5,968 nucleotides of DNA from Methylovulum sp. (GTDB taxonomy: Bacteria; Pseudomonadota; Gammaproteobacteria; Methylococcales; Methylomonadaceae), in contig JAQTNZ010000176.1 in assembly GCA_028713595.1 (NCBI GenBank), forward strand, positions 1 to 5,968, read 5' to 3'. Below, one piece after another: positions 1 to 5,231 of the stretch. Positions within the stretch are counted from its first letter, which is position 1. Each line of letters opens with the position of its first letter. A program made the translations under genes and the position numbers. The notes beneath the pieces are model-generated. The model was given only the letters and a program-made list of their open reading frames with translations. It did no database searches and was not told the DNA's origin.

Positions 1-635
1 TGGGCGATATGTTGGAAGGGCAAAAACAACATCCGCTCACGGCCAAATTGCTTCTCCCAACGGGGAATATAGTCGGCATAATTGCCACGGTGAGCGATAT
101 CAGGGTCTTTGTCCCAGTCCAGCCACACCGCTTCCGGTTCATTGCCTGAGCACCCGCGCCGTTCGGCATTCATGCGCAATTGTGACAAGGCGCGGTCAAC
201 GGGATCACGGATCAGCCAAATAATGTTCACTGCGCCTAAAAAGCGTTTGACGTAAGCGATGCCCTCATCACCGATGGCGCAATATTCAGGGGTGATGTCA
301 CCCAGTAGCTTGCCTTTGGCGGCTTGGCGCTGGAAGGCCTGCCGATACCATTCTTCGGTAAACAAAGGTTTGCAAGCCATGGTCGCCAGATAACGGACAT
401 ACCTAAAATCAACGCTGTTTGTGTGGTTAAGATAGTCTTTCAGCATATTTTTGACCGCTTGCTCGATATGCCAGCCTGTCCAGGCGCGGTTGTCCGGGCA
501 ATACAAATGGTCAAAATAATGCAGTTCCTTGATCGGCGGCAGCCAAATCCCCGGATGTCGGCGTATCTGCTCGTACAGCCAAGACGTGCCGGCTTTTTGT
601 ACGCCTATACACAGGAAGGAAGGAAGGTGGTTCAT
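1..635 (-). CDS. PAPS-dependent sulfotransferase, C-terminus cut by window edge
   Basis: A continuous open frame of 211 codons runs from ATG at 635-633 off the left edge without a stop. The product shows the cytosolic/NDST-like sulfotransferase signatures: a 5'-phosphosulfate-binding loop GVQKAGTSWL at residues 11-20, a KELHYF segment at 36-41 (Lys36 and Glu37 are where this family has its catalytic acid/base), GDITPEY at 112-118, and the 3'-phosphate-binding motif IRDPVDRALSQ at 142-152 with Arg143 and Ser151. These enzymes transfer sulfate from PAPS to a hydroxyl or amine of a glycan, lipid or small molecule; the acceptor cannot be deduced here. An in-frame TAA lies upstream and ATG 635 is the first ATG after it, but no clear Shine-Dalgarno is visible. 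About a quarter to a third of a typical 270-310 residue protein is missing. It lies 159 nt downstream of the hydrolase gene on the same strand, hinting at a surface-glycan or lipid modification function. Family assignment is firm; substrate unknown. Confidence 0.93.
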   Translation of the reverse strand, partial: MNHLPSFLCIGVQKAGTSWLYEQIRRHPGIWLPPIKELHYFDHLYCPDNRAWTGWHIEQAVKNMLKDYLNHTNSVDFRYVRYLATMACKPLFTEEWYRQAFQRQAAKGKLLGDITPEYCAIGDEGIAYVKRFLGAVNIIWLIRDPVDRALSQLRMNAERRGCSGNEPEAVWLDWDKDPDIAHRGNYADYIPRWEKQFGRERMLFLPFQHIA

Positions 636-794
636 GCCAGACGCGGTGTTGTTAGGAAATGTGTCAGAAAAATTACAAGATAGTTTAACTTAATTTATAT
701 GACAGCTTGATGATGGCAAGCTGATAACGCAACAGCCGATCAACATCTTTTTTGCGCTGGTCTGGCGCGTGGGCTATCGTTGGACGCTAACCGC

Positions 795-1676
795 TTACTC
801 TTCTTCCCCATAAGGGAAGCCCTGTTGCGCGGCATAACGGCGGGCTATCGCCGTGAACAGCACCGACTTAAGCACCCGTGGCCGCTGGATCAGCATTTGC
901 CAATAGCGTTTTAAGCCACGGCGTTGCCGGGCTTGCTGATGGAACGCCTGCGCCGAAAATTGCCCGGCAAAGATGGCTTGCACGGTGGGCTTAAGCAAGC
1001 CCATCTCCGCCAGCCATTGCGGGATATGATGCCCTACCACCGGCACTTTCAGCTTGACCAGCGCCGGATTGCCCGCCACCAGCAATTGCACATGGCGGGC
1101 ATCTAAGGTTAATAGCGGGTCATAGACCACATACGCCTGTTTGGCCTGCTTAAAGCCTTCCGCCGCGTTGATAAGGCCGTCTTGCCACTGGCTACGGTCA
1201 ACAAAGCCGAAACGGGTTTCCCAAGGGGCCAGTTGCGCCGATAAGCTCGCTTGTGGGTTCAGCGCCAGTACGGTGGTGGCGCTGACCGCATCTGCGTGGG
1301 CCAGGGCGGCAAAACCGCCCATGCTGCCGCCGTAAGTGATGACCTCGGCAAAGCTGGCAAAAAAACCGCGTGAGCGCATTTGCGCAAAAAAAACTTGCAA
1401 ATCGGCTTGTCGGTACCAATCGCATTCCTTAATCATCACCGCCATCACCGAATAACCCAACCCTTGCAAAAAACTTATGCCCCAGCCTTCACGCTGCTCG
1501 CCTAAGGTTTTTTTTCTGCCCATAGGCTCAAACGTTACCACCAGCTTGGTTGTCGTGTCCGCCAGGAACATGTCAATCCGGTAATGTGGCAAATTGATAA
1601 AAAAACGCGAACCGGCGGGGGCTGGTTTTTCCACATCCGCTAGGTCAGCGGCGCGGGTGTTAAAGGGTGTCGGCAT
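795..1676 (-). CDS. alpha/beta-hydrolase-fold protein (serine hydrolase type)
   Basis: The product is 293 residues from ATG 1676, or 296 from an in-frame TTG at 1685; neither start has a good Shine-Dalgarno and I prefer ATG. Counting from the TTG start, strand-rich sequence LVVTFEPMG (48-56) leads to a nucleophile elbow YGGSMGGFAAL with Ser121 in a G-x-S-x-G context. YVVYD places an acid at Asp189, and VVGHH offers His219/His220 as the base, so a complete Ser-Asp-His triad is plausible. The GWG, DWYR and NPQASL segments recall hydrolase-like proteins I associate with surface-polysaccharide loci. No signal peptide or membrane helix is evident, so it should be cytoplasmic. The C-terminal 50 residues are rich in Arg, Gln and aromatic residues and may form a helical tail. 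It lies 70 nt after ispG and 159 nt before the sulfotransferase on the same strand. It could act as an esterase, deacylase or acyltransferase; the reaction cannot be decided. The gene is unusually rich in A/T homopolymers between 1359 and 1605. Confidence 0.9.
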   Translation of the reverse strand: MPTPFNTRAADLADVEKPAPAGSRFFINLPHYRIDMFLADTTTKLVVTFEPMGRKKTLGEQREGWGISFLQGLGYSVMAVMIKECDWYRQADLQVFFAQMRSRGFFASFAEVITYGGSMGGFAALAHADAVSATTVLALNPQASLSAQLAPWETRFGFVDRSQWQDGLINAAEGFKQAKQAYVVYDPLLTLDARHVQLLVAGNPALVKLKVPVVGHHIPQWLAEMGLLKPTVQAIFAGQFSAQAFHQQARQRRGLKRYWQMLIQRPRVLKSVLFTAIARRYAAQQGFPYGEEE

Positions 1677-1691
1677 GGTGGTCAAGGGTTG

Positions 1692-1736
1692 GAGGGGCGA
1701 GCACCGCCCTTAAGGTTATCGGCACAAATGCCCCTC
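1692..1736 (-). repeat. competing hairpins in the ispG-hydrolase gap
   Basis: GAGGGGC (1692-1698) is a perfect 7-bp inverted match to GCCCCTC (1730-1736). The same left arm also pairs locally, GGGCG (1695-1699) with CGCCC (1705-1709) around a 5-nt loop. The two helices share bases 1695-1698 and cannot form together. In the minus-strand mRNA they lie between the ispG stop and the hydrolase start, ending about 16 nt before ATG 1676. There is no U-run after either, so they are not a classical intrinsic terminator. A role in attenuation, mRNA processing or translation control of the hydrolase is possible but is inference only. Confidence 0.35.
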
Positions 1737-1746
1737 ATCCCAATCA

Positions 1747-2988
1747 TTAAGACGTAGCGGCTTCTGTTTCCTTAACGCCGTAATGGCTTTCGATATAGCG
1801 TTGGACAATTTCTTGAAATTCTTCGGCAATGCGGTCGCCTTTTAAGGTCACGGTTTTTTCGCCGTCTTCATAAACAGGGGCGACTGGGGTTTCGCCGGTG
1901 CCGGGCAAGCTGATGCCGATATTGGCGCTTTTGCTTTCACCCGGGCCATTGACCACACAGCCCATGACCGCCACTTCCATCGCCTCAACGCCCGGATATT
2001 GGCTACGCCAGACCGGCATTTGGTCACGCAAGTAGCTTTGGATGTCCATTGCCAATTTTTGGAAATAATCGCTGGTGGTGCGCCCACAGCCAGGACAAGA
2101 AATGACCATCGGCGTAAACGAGCGGAAACCCATGGTTTGCAATATTTCTTGGCCGACAATGACTTCTTGCGTCCGTGACGTGCCCGGTTCAGGGGTTAGG
2201 GAGATACGGATGGTGTCGCCTATGCCTTGCTGCATCAGCACCGACAGGGCGGCGGCGGAAGAGACTATCCCTTTGGAACCCATGCCCGCCTCGGTCAGTC
2301 CCAAATGCAAGGCGTAATCGCAACGGCTGGACAGGTCTTGATAAATGGCGATCAGTTCTTGGACATTGCTGATTTTACAGGATAAGATGATTTTATTTTT
2401 GCTTAAGCCCAACTCCTCGGCTTTGGTGGCGCTTTCCAGCGCGGATAGCACTATCGCCTTGCGGGTGATGGCGGCTAACGGCTCAGGATTGCTTAAGGCG
2501 CGGTTATCGTCCAATAAACGGGTGAGTACGGCTTGGTCAAGGCTGCCGCCGTTGACCCCGATCCTGACCGGCTTGTCATAGCGGCAGGCGAATTCGATCA
2601 TCTGCTGGAATTGCGGGTCACGGCTACGCCCACGCCCGACATTGCCCGGATTGATGCGGTATTTGTCCAACGCTTGGGCGCAATCGGGATATTTTTCCAA
2701 TAATTTATGCCCATTAAAATGAAAATCGCCGACAATAGGCACCGAATAGCCTTTTTTGTCCAATTGGTTGCGGATTTCCGCCACCGCTTGCGCGGCTTCC
2801 TCGGTGTTGACGGTAATGCGCACCAATTCAGAGCCTGCCGTGGACAGCTCGATAATTTGCTTGACCGTGGAGTGGATGTCGGCGGTGTCGGTGTTGGTCA
2901 TCGACTGCACCACAATCGGCGCGCCCCCGCCAACCTTGACATTACCGACCATAACCGGATGGGTGATTTTTCTTAGGCTTAGAGACAT
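1747..2988 (-). CDS. ispG: 4-hydroxy-3-methylbut-2-enyl diphosphate synthase (flavodoxin/ferredoxin)
   Basis: This is the 413-residue IspG (GcpE), which converts 2-C-methyl-D-erythritol 2,4-cyclodiphosphate to HMBPP in the penultimate step of the MEP isoprenoid pathway, using a [4Fe-4S] cluster and electrons from flavodoxin or ferredoxin. The N-terminal TIM-barrel part carries QSMTNTDT (28-35), GDFHFNG (87-93), KYRINPGN (109-116) and [10 protein letters not shown] (141-150). The C-terminal iron-sulfur domain carries SCPGCGRT with Cys298 and Cys301, and [11 protein letters not shown] with Cys344 and Glu351, matching the CxxC...C-x6-E ligand set of the E. coli enzyme. At 413 residues it is longer than the 372-residue E. 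coli protein, with the extra length in the C-terminal half and tail; similar lengths are known in other proteobacteria. The ATG at 2988 is preceded about 10 nt upstream by AAGAAG as a weak ribosome site, and by a TATAAT box about 40 nt upstream. It is cytoplasmic and probably essential. Very sure. Confidence 0.98.
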   Translation of the reverse strand: MSLSLRKITHPVMVGNVKVGGGAPIVVQSMTNTDTADIHSTVKQIIELSTAGSELVRITVNTEEAAQAVAEIRNQLDKKGYSVPIVGDFHFNGHKLLEKYPDCAQALDKYRINPGNVGRGRSRDPQFQQMIEFACRYDKPVRIGVNGGSLDQAVLTRLLDDNRALSNPEPLAAITRKAIVLSALESATKAEELGLSKNKIILSCKISNVQELIAIYQDLSSRCDYALHLGLTEAGMGSKGIVSSAAALSVLMQQGIGDTIRISLTPEPGTSRTQEVIVGQEILQTMGFRSFTPMVISCPGCGRTTSDYFQKLAMDIQSYLRDQMPVWRSQYPGVEAMEVAVMGCVVNGPGESKSANIGISLPGTGETPVAPVYEDGEKTVTLKGDRIAEEFQEIVQRYIESHYGVKETEAATS

Positions 2989-3026
2989 GGGTAAAATCTT
3001 CTTAGGAAATGAATAGGATTAACAGC

Positions 3027-3032
3027 ATTATA
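3027..3032 (-). promoter_or_regulatory. -10 element for ispG
   Basis: The minus strand reads TATAAT, a perfect sigma-70 -10 hexamer, in the 89-nt gap between the small membrane protein gene and ispG. Transcription would start near 3020 and give a leader of about 30 nt before the ispG ATG at 2988. The -35 position at 17-nt spacing reads TCGCCT, which is poor, and there is no extended -10 TGn. A TTGACA exists farther upstream (3064-3059) but is 26 nt away, too far for a standard promoter. Moderately supported by position and hexamer only. Confidence 0.45.
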
Positions 3033-3039
3033 CGCGATA

Positions 3040-3075
3040 GCGGCGGCTGAGGCGACGTTGTCAAATGGCCGCCGC
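3040..3075. repeat. all-GC 8-bp inverted repeat between the small gene and ispG
   Basis: GCGGCGGC (3040-3047) and GCCGCCGC (3068-3075) are perfect complements separated by 20 nt. On the minus strand the hairpin begins 2 nt after the stop codon of the small membrane protein gene, so it could cap the 3' end of that transcript. No U-run follows on either strand, which argues against a standard intrinsic terminator. The expected -35 region of the ispG promoter falls in the loop. Confidence 0.35.
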
Positions 3076-3077
3076 GC

Positions 3078-3344
3078 TTATTTGGGCGCAGGGGCTGGAG
3101 TAGGTACCGGAACTGGAACGGCCACCGGCGACTCTACGGTTTTGGTGGTTTCGACCGGCTTTAATTTTTCCCGGTGGCCTTCCCCCCAGAGCGTCAGCGT
3201 AATCATCACCAGCACGGTAGTGATGATGACAATTAAAAAACGGTCGGGTTTTTTTAAGAAAAATAACGGCCATTGGGGTTTAATCATCCCGATGATAAAA
3301 AAAAGGACAGTCCATAAAGCCATGTCGATAGCGGCTGTTATCAT
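3078..3344 (-). CDS. small two-helix membrane protein with proline-rich tail
   Basis: An 88-residue product starts at ATG 3344, with AGGT about 8 nt upstream as a modest ribosome site; a second ATG at codon 8 is possible. Two hydrophobic segments, about residues 7-20 (MALWTVLFFIIGMI) and 36-53 (FLIVIITTVLVMITLTLW), flank a short linker KPQWPLFFLKKPDR that is basic and would face the cytoplasm under the positive-inside rule. The tail (about 54-88) is rich in Lys, Glu, Thr, then Val-Pro-Ala repeats, and probably lies outside the membrane. I do not recognise a named family. The antisense frames over this stretch lack this membrane-protein pattern. It is transcribed toward ispG but ispG has its own -10 box, so co-transcription is uncertain. 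Function unknown; existence likely, because of the ribosome site and the coherent helix pattern. Confidence 0.72.
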   Translation of the reverse strand: MITAAIDMALWTVLFFIIGMIKPQWPLFFLKKPDRFLIVIITTVLVMITLTLWGEGHREKLKPVETTKTVESPVAVPVPVPTPAPAPK

Positions 3345-3413
3345 TGTATTTACCTGTTAAGCTTAGGTTTAGAAAAGTACAGCGTTAGCTGTGTTAAAGT
3401 TTTGCAAGGCCAC

Positions 3414-3478
3414 GCAAACCAATGGCGGCGGCAATGTGCCTATTTTAAACATTTAAACGCTGCCGCGCTTTGGTTTGC
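3414..3478. repeat. 65-nt imperfect inverted repeat upstream of qmcA
   Basis: The outer arms GCAAACCAA (3414-3422) and TTGGTTTGC (3470-3478) are perfect 9-bp complements. After a small asymmetric internal loop (5 nt against 3 nt) the inner arms GCGGCA (3428-3433) and TGCCGC (3461-3466) give 6 more pairs. The AT-rich terminal loop holds two copies of TTTAAA (3444-3449 and 3452-3457). No U-run follows on either strand. It sits in the 241-nt gap between the divergent small membrane gene and qmcA, and could be a palindromic intergenic repeat, a leader RNA structure or a protein-binding site. Confidence 0.5.
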
Positions 3479-3585
3479 CGATTATTTTAGGGGTCTTGCC
3501 CTCTACTTTATCGCAGCGGGGCAAATTGACAAGGCATAAGTTAAGCCAAAAAGCAGCAGTCATTCATCATCACACGGGGGTTGTT

Positions 3586-4518
3586 ATGGGCGGTTTTGGT
3601 ATTTTTGCATTAGTTTTGCTGGTGTTCGCCATTTTATTGGTGCTGATGAGCGTCATTTCCGTGCCGCAGGGTATGGAATATACGGTTGAGCGGTTTGGTA
3701 AGTATACCAACACCCTCACCCCCGGCCTGAATATTATCATGCCGATCATTGACAGGATCGGCAAGAAAATGATTATGATGGAGCAAGTCATGGATGTGCC
3801 GTCACAAGAAGTCATCACCAAAGACAATGCGATGGTGACGGTGGACGGCGTGGTGTTTTATCAGGTCATGGATGCCGCCAAAGCCGCCTATGAAGTCAGC
3901 AAACTGGATTGGGCCATCCTCAATCTGGTCATGACCAACATCCGTACCGTCATGGGTTCGATGGACTTGGACGAGCTATTGTCACGCCGTGACGACATCA
4001 ACGCACGGCTATTGACCGTCGTTGATGATGCCACCACCCCGTGGGGCATTAAGGCGACCCGTATCGAAATCAAGGACATTGCCCCACCTAAAGATTTGGT
4101 GGAAGCGATGGGGCGGCAAATGAAAGCGGAACGGCTGAAACGGGCCTCCATTCTGGAAGCCGAAGGCCTAAGACAATCGGAAATCTTACGCGCCGAAGGG
4201 GCGCAACAGGCGGCGATTTTGGATGCCGAAGGCCGCAAAGAAGCCGCCTACCGTGATGCCGATGCCCGCGAACGCTTGGCGCAAGCCGAAGCCAAGGCCA
4301 CCCTGATGGTGTCCGAGGCCATCAGCCAAGGCGACATTAACGCCATCAATTATTTTGTCGCCCAAAAATATATCGAGGCCTTAAAAGTCATAGGTTCCGC
4401 CAACAACAGCAAACTTATTTTTATGCCTTTGGATTCGTCCGGCGTGATTGGCGCTTTAGGCGGCATTGGCGAATTGGCTAAAGAAACCCTGCTCAAAACC
4501 CCTAAGAGCGGCCAATAA
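3586..4518 (+). CDS. qmcA: SPFH/band-7 (stomatin-like) membrane protein, QmcA type
   Basis: The product is 310 residues from ATG 3586, close to the 305 residues of E. coli QmcA. GGGGG 5 nt upstream serves as a ribosome site. The frame stays open upstream to a TTG at 3475, but those 37 codons overlap an inverted repeat and would displace the N-terminal membrane anchor, so ATG is preferred. Residues 3-25 form one transmembrane helix. The band-7 domain follows, with [14 protein letters not shown] (27-40), [13 protein letters not shown] (44-56) and [10 protein letters not shown] (85-94). Residues 178-250 form a charged Ala/Glu/Arg-rich coiled coil with repeated EAEG, RAEG and DAEG units, as in flotillin/stomatin proteins. 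It probably oligomerises into a ring at the inner membrane and organises microdomains or modulates FtsH-type proteolysis. The coupled NfeD gene 2 nt downstream strongly supports the assignment. The symbol rests on family and gene order rather than on a search. Confidence 0.95.
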   Translation: MGGFGIFALVLLVFAILLVLMSVISVPQGMEYTVERFGKYTNTLTPGLNIIMPIIDRIGKKMIMMEQVMDVPSQEVITKDNAMVTVDGVVFYQVMDAAKAAYEVSKLDWAILNLVMTNIRTVMGSMDLDELLSRRDDINARLLTVVDDATTPWGIKATRIEIKDIAPPKDLVEAMGRQMKAERLKRASILEAEGLRQSEILRAEGAQQAAILDAEGRKEAAYRDADARERLAQAEAKATLMVSEAISQGDINAINYFVAQKYIEALKVIGSANNSKLIFMPLDSSGVIGALGGIGELAKETLLKTPKSGQ

Positions 4519-4520
4519 CA

Positions 4521-4964
4521 ATGGCGGACTTTAGTGTTGTGTTTTGGTATTGGTGGGTGCTGGCGATTGGGTTTTTGGTCATCGAAATGCTGGTGTCAGG
4601 GTTTTTCTTTTTATGGATGTCCGCCGCCGCCCTTTGCACCGGCCTGCTGGTCTGGTTAATGCCCGCCGCCAGCATGGACATGCAGGTGTTTGTCTTTTCG
4701 CTGTTGTCGATTTTGGCGATAGGGACGTGGAAAGTGTTCGCCAAACACACCACGATCAGCTCGGATAAGCCCTTGCTCAACAAACGGGGGGCGCAATATG
4801 TGGGCAGGGTCTTTAACCTCTACGAAGCCATAGAAAACGGCCAAGGCAAAATAAAAGTCGATGATTCCATCTGGAAAGTGCAGGGCGAAGATTGCGCCCT
4901 AGGCACTAAAGTCAAAGTCATCGCCGTCAACGGCACGGTGTTTGCCGTGATTGTTGTCGAATAG
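4521..4964 (+). CDS. NfeD family protein, short form (SPFH partner)
   Basis: This 147-residue product has three membrane helices, about residues 12-32, 34-50 and 55-72, followed by a soluble C-terminal domain (about 85-147). That domain is rich in short beta strands and Gly/Val (RGAQYVGRVF, GKIKVDDSIWKV, GTKVKVIAVNGTVFAVIVV), which fits the OB-fold of NfeD proteins. It lacks the N-terminal ClpP-like protease domain of long NfeD proteins, so it is the short form like E. coli YbbJ. NfeD proteins act with the SPFH partner encoded beside them. ATG 4521 lies 2 nt after the qmcA stop, with AAGAG (4504-4508) inside qmcA as a possible ribosome site, so the genes are co-transcribed and probably translationally coupled. 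No clear intrinsic terminator follows the stop; a T6 run at 5084-5089 lacks a strong adjoining stem. Confidence 0.93.
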   Translation: MADFSVVFWYWWVLAIGFLVIEMLVSGFFFLWMSAAALCTGLLVWLMPAASMDMQVFVFSLLSILAIGTWKVFAKHTTISSDKPLLNKRGAQYVGRVFNLYEAIENGQGKIKVDDSIWKVQGEDCALGTKVKVIAVNGTVFAVIVVE

Positions 4965-4976
4965 GCCATAGGATGG

Positions 4977-5066
4977 TGGCTGGCATTTTTAGGCCTGATA
5001 AGTATGGCGCTCCTTAAAGATGCAAGCCCCTGTTTTCTATCAGGGCCGGTGCGCTTGTGCCAGCCA
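4977..5066. repeat. 90-nt nested inverted repeat, possible structured RNA or miniature element
   Basis: The outer arms TGGCTGGCA (4977-4985) and TGCCAGCCA (5058-5066) are perfect 9-bp complements, extendable by three G-U pairs. The inner arms GGCCTGATA (4992-5000) and TATCAGGGCC (5038-5047) form 9 pairs with one bulged G. Between outer and inner right arms, GCTTG (5053-5057) is complementary to CAAGC (5023-5027) in the inner loop, so a pseudoknot is possible; GGTGCGC (5048-5054) alternatively matches GCGCTCC (5007-5013) with one mismatch. The element begins 12 nt after the nfeD stop and ends before the tonB promoter. I match it to no riboswitch or RNA family I know. It may be a 3'-UTR structure, a small RNA or a short mobile repeat; strand is undecided. 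Confidence 0.5.
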
Positions 5067-5098
5067 TTGGCGGACAATCCTCGTTTTTTAAGGCGGAC

Positions 5099-5107
5099 TG
5101 CTATAAT
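5099..5107 (+). promoter_or_regulatory. extended -10 promoter upstream of tonB
   Basis: TGCTATAAT is an exact extended -10 element (TGn followed by a consensus TATAAT). The -35 position at 17-nt spacing reads CCTCGT, which is poor, but extended -10 promoters can do without it. Transcription should start near 5114, giving a leader of about 118 nt before the tonB ATG at 5232. The only downstream gene on this strand is tonB. I saw no convincing Fur box over the promoter. Confidence 0.5.
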
Positions 5108-5113
5108 TAACGA

Positions 5114-5231
5114 TTTTATGGGGGGGGTGTCCAAGACTCCCGACCTCTTGCGTTTAAGCGCACCCTGGTTTTAGGATGATAGGCGACTGCCATGTTAAGC
5201 CAGCTTTAACAACACTTTGTTTGCCAATTGA
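5114..5231 (+). other. tonB 5' leader with G8 tract and alternative helices
   Basis: The predicted leader holds an eight-G run (5120-5127). GGG-GTC (5125-5127, 5129-5131) can fold on GAC-CCC (5135-5137, 5139-5141) around a CAA loop with one T/T mismatch. Alternatively GGGTG (5125-5129) can pair with CACCC (5161-5165), leaving part of a GCG/CGC mini-hairpin at 5150-5161 inside, so the two folds compete for the G tract. Farther down, GTTAAG (5194-5199) pairs with CTTTAAC (5204-5210) with one bulge, about 20 nt before the start codon. An 18-codon frame, MGGVSKTPDLLRLSAPWF, runs from ATG 5118 to TAG 5174, but it has no ribosome site and is probably chance. No known riboswitch was recognised. Confidence 0.35.

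Noticed and set aside
324..683. 119-codon open frame on the plus strand
   Set aside because: It is antisense to the sulfotransferase, whose minus-strand frame carries clear PAPS-binding motifs; the plus frame shows no recognisable domain.
703..723. CAGCTTG/CAAGCTG hairpin with 7-nt loop between the hydrolase and sulfotransferase genes
   Set aside because: A perfect 7-bp stem but no U-run on either strand; too weak to call a terminator. A minus-strand TTGCCA with TAAATT 16 nt on overlaps it and could be a weak sulfotransferase promoter, but was too degenerate to list.
3058..3360. 100-codon plus-strand frame with Gly/Thr-rich start, and a 70-codon minus frame at 3061-3273
   Set aside because: Both overlap the small membrane protein gene in other frames; only the 88-residue frame has a ribosome site and a coherent two-helix pattern.
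3526..3531. Perfect TTGACA upstream of qmcA
   Set aside because: No acceptable -10 hexamer lies 15-19 nt downstream (the region reads AAAAAGC), so a promoter could not be supported.
3475..3585. Upstream TTG start for qmcA adding 37 residues
   Set aside because: The extension overlaps an inverted repeat, puts a polar stretch before the membrane anchor, and ATG 3586 has a G-rich ribosome site and gives the usual family length.
5067..5089. Possible intrinsic terminator for qmcA-nfeD ending in a T6 run at 5084-5089
   Set aside because: The stem next to the T-run is only about 3 bp (GGA/TCC), and the strong helix ending at 5066 is 17 nt away from the T-run.
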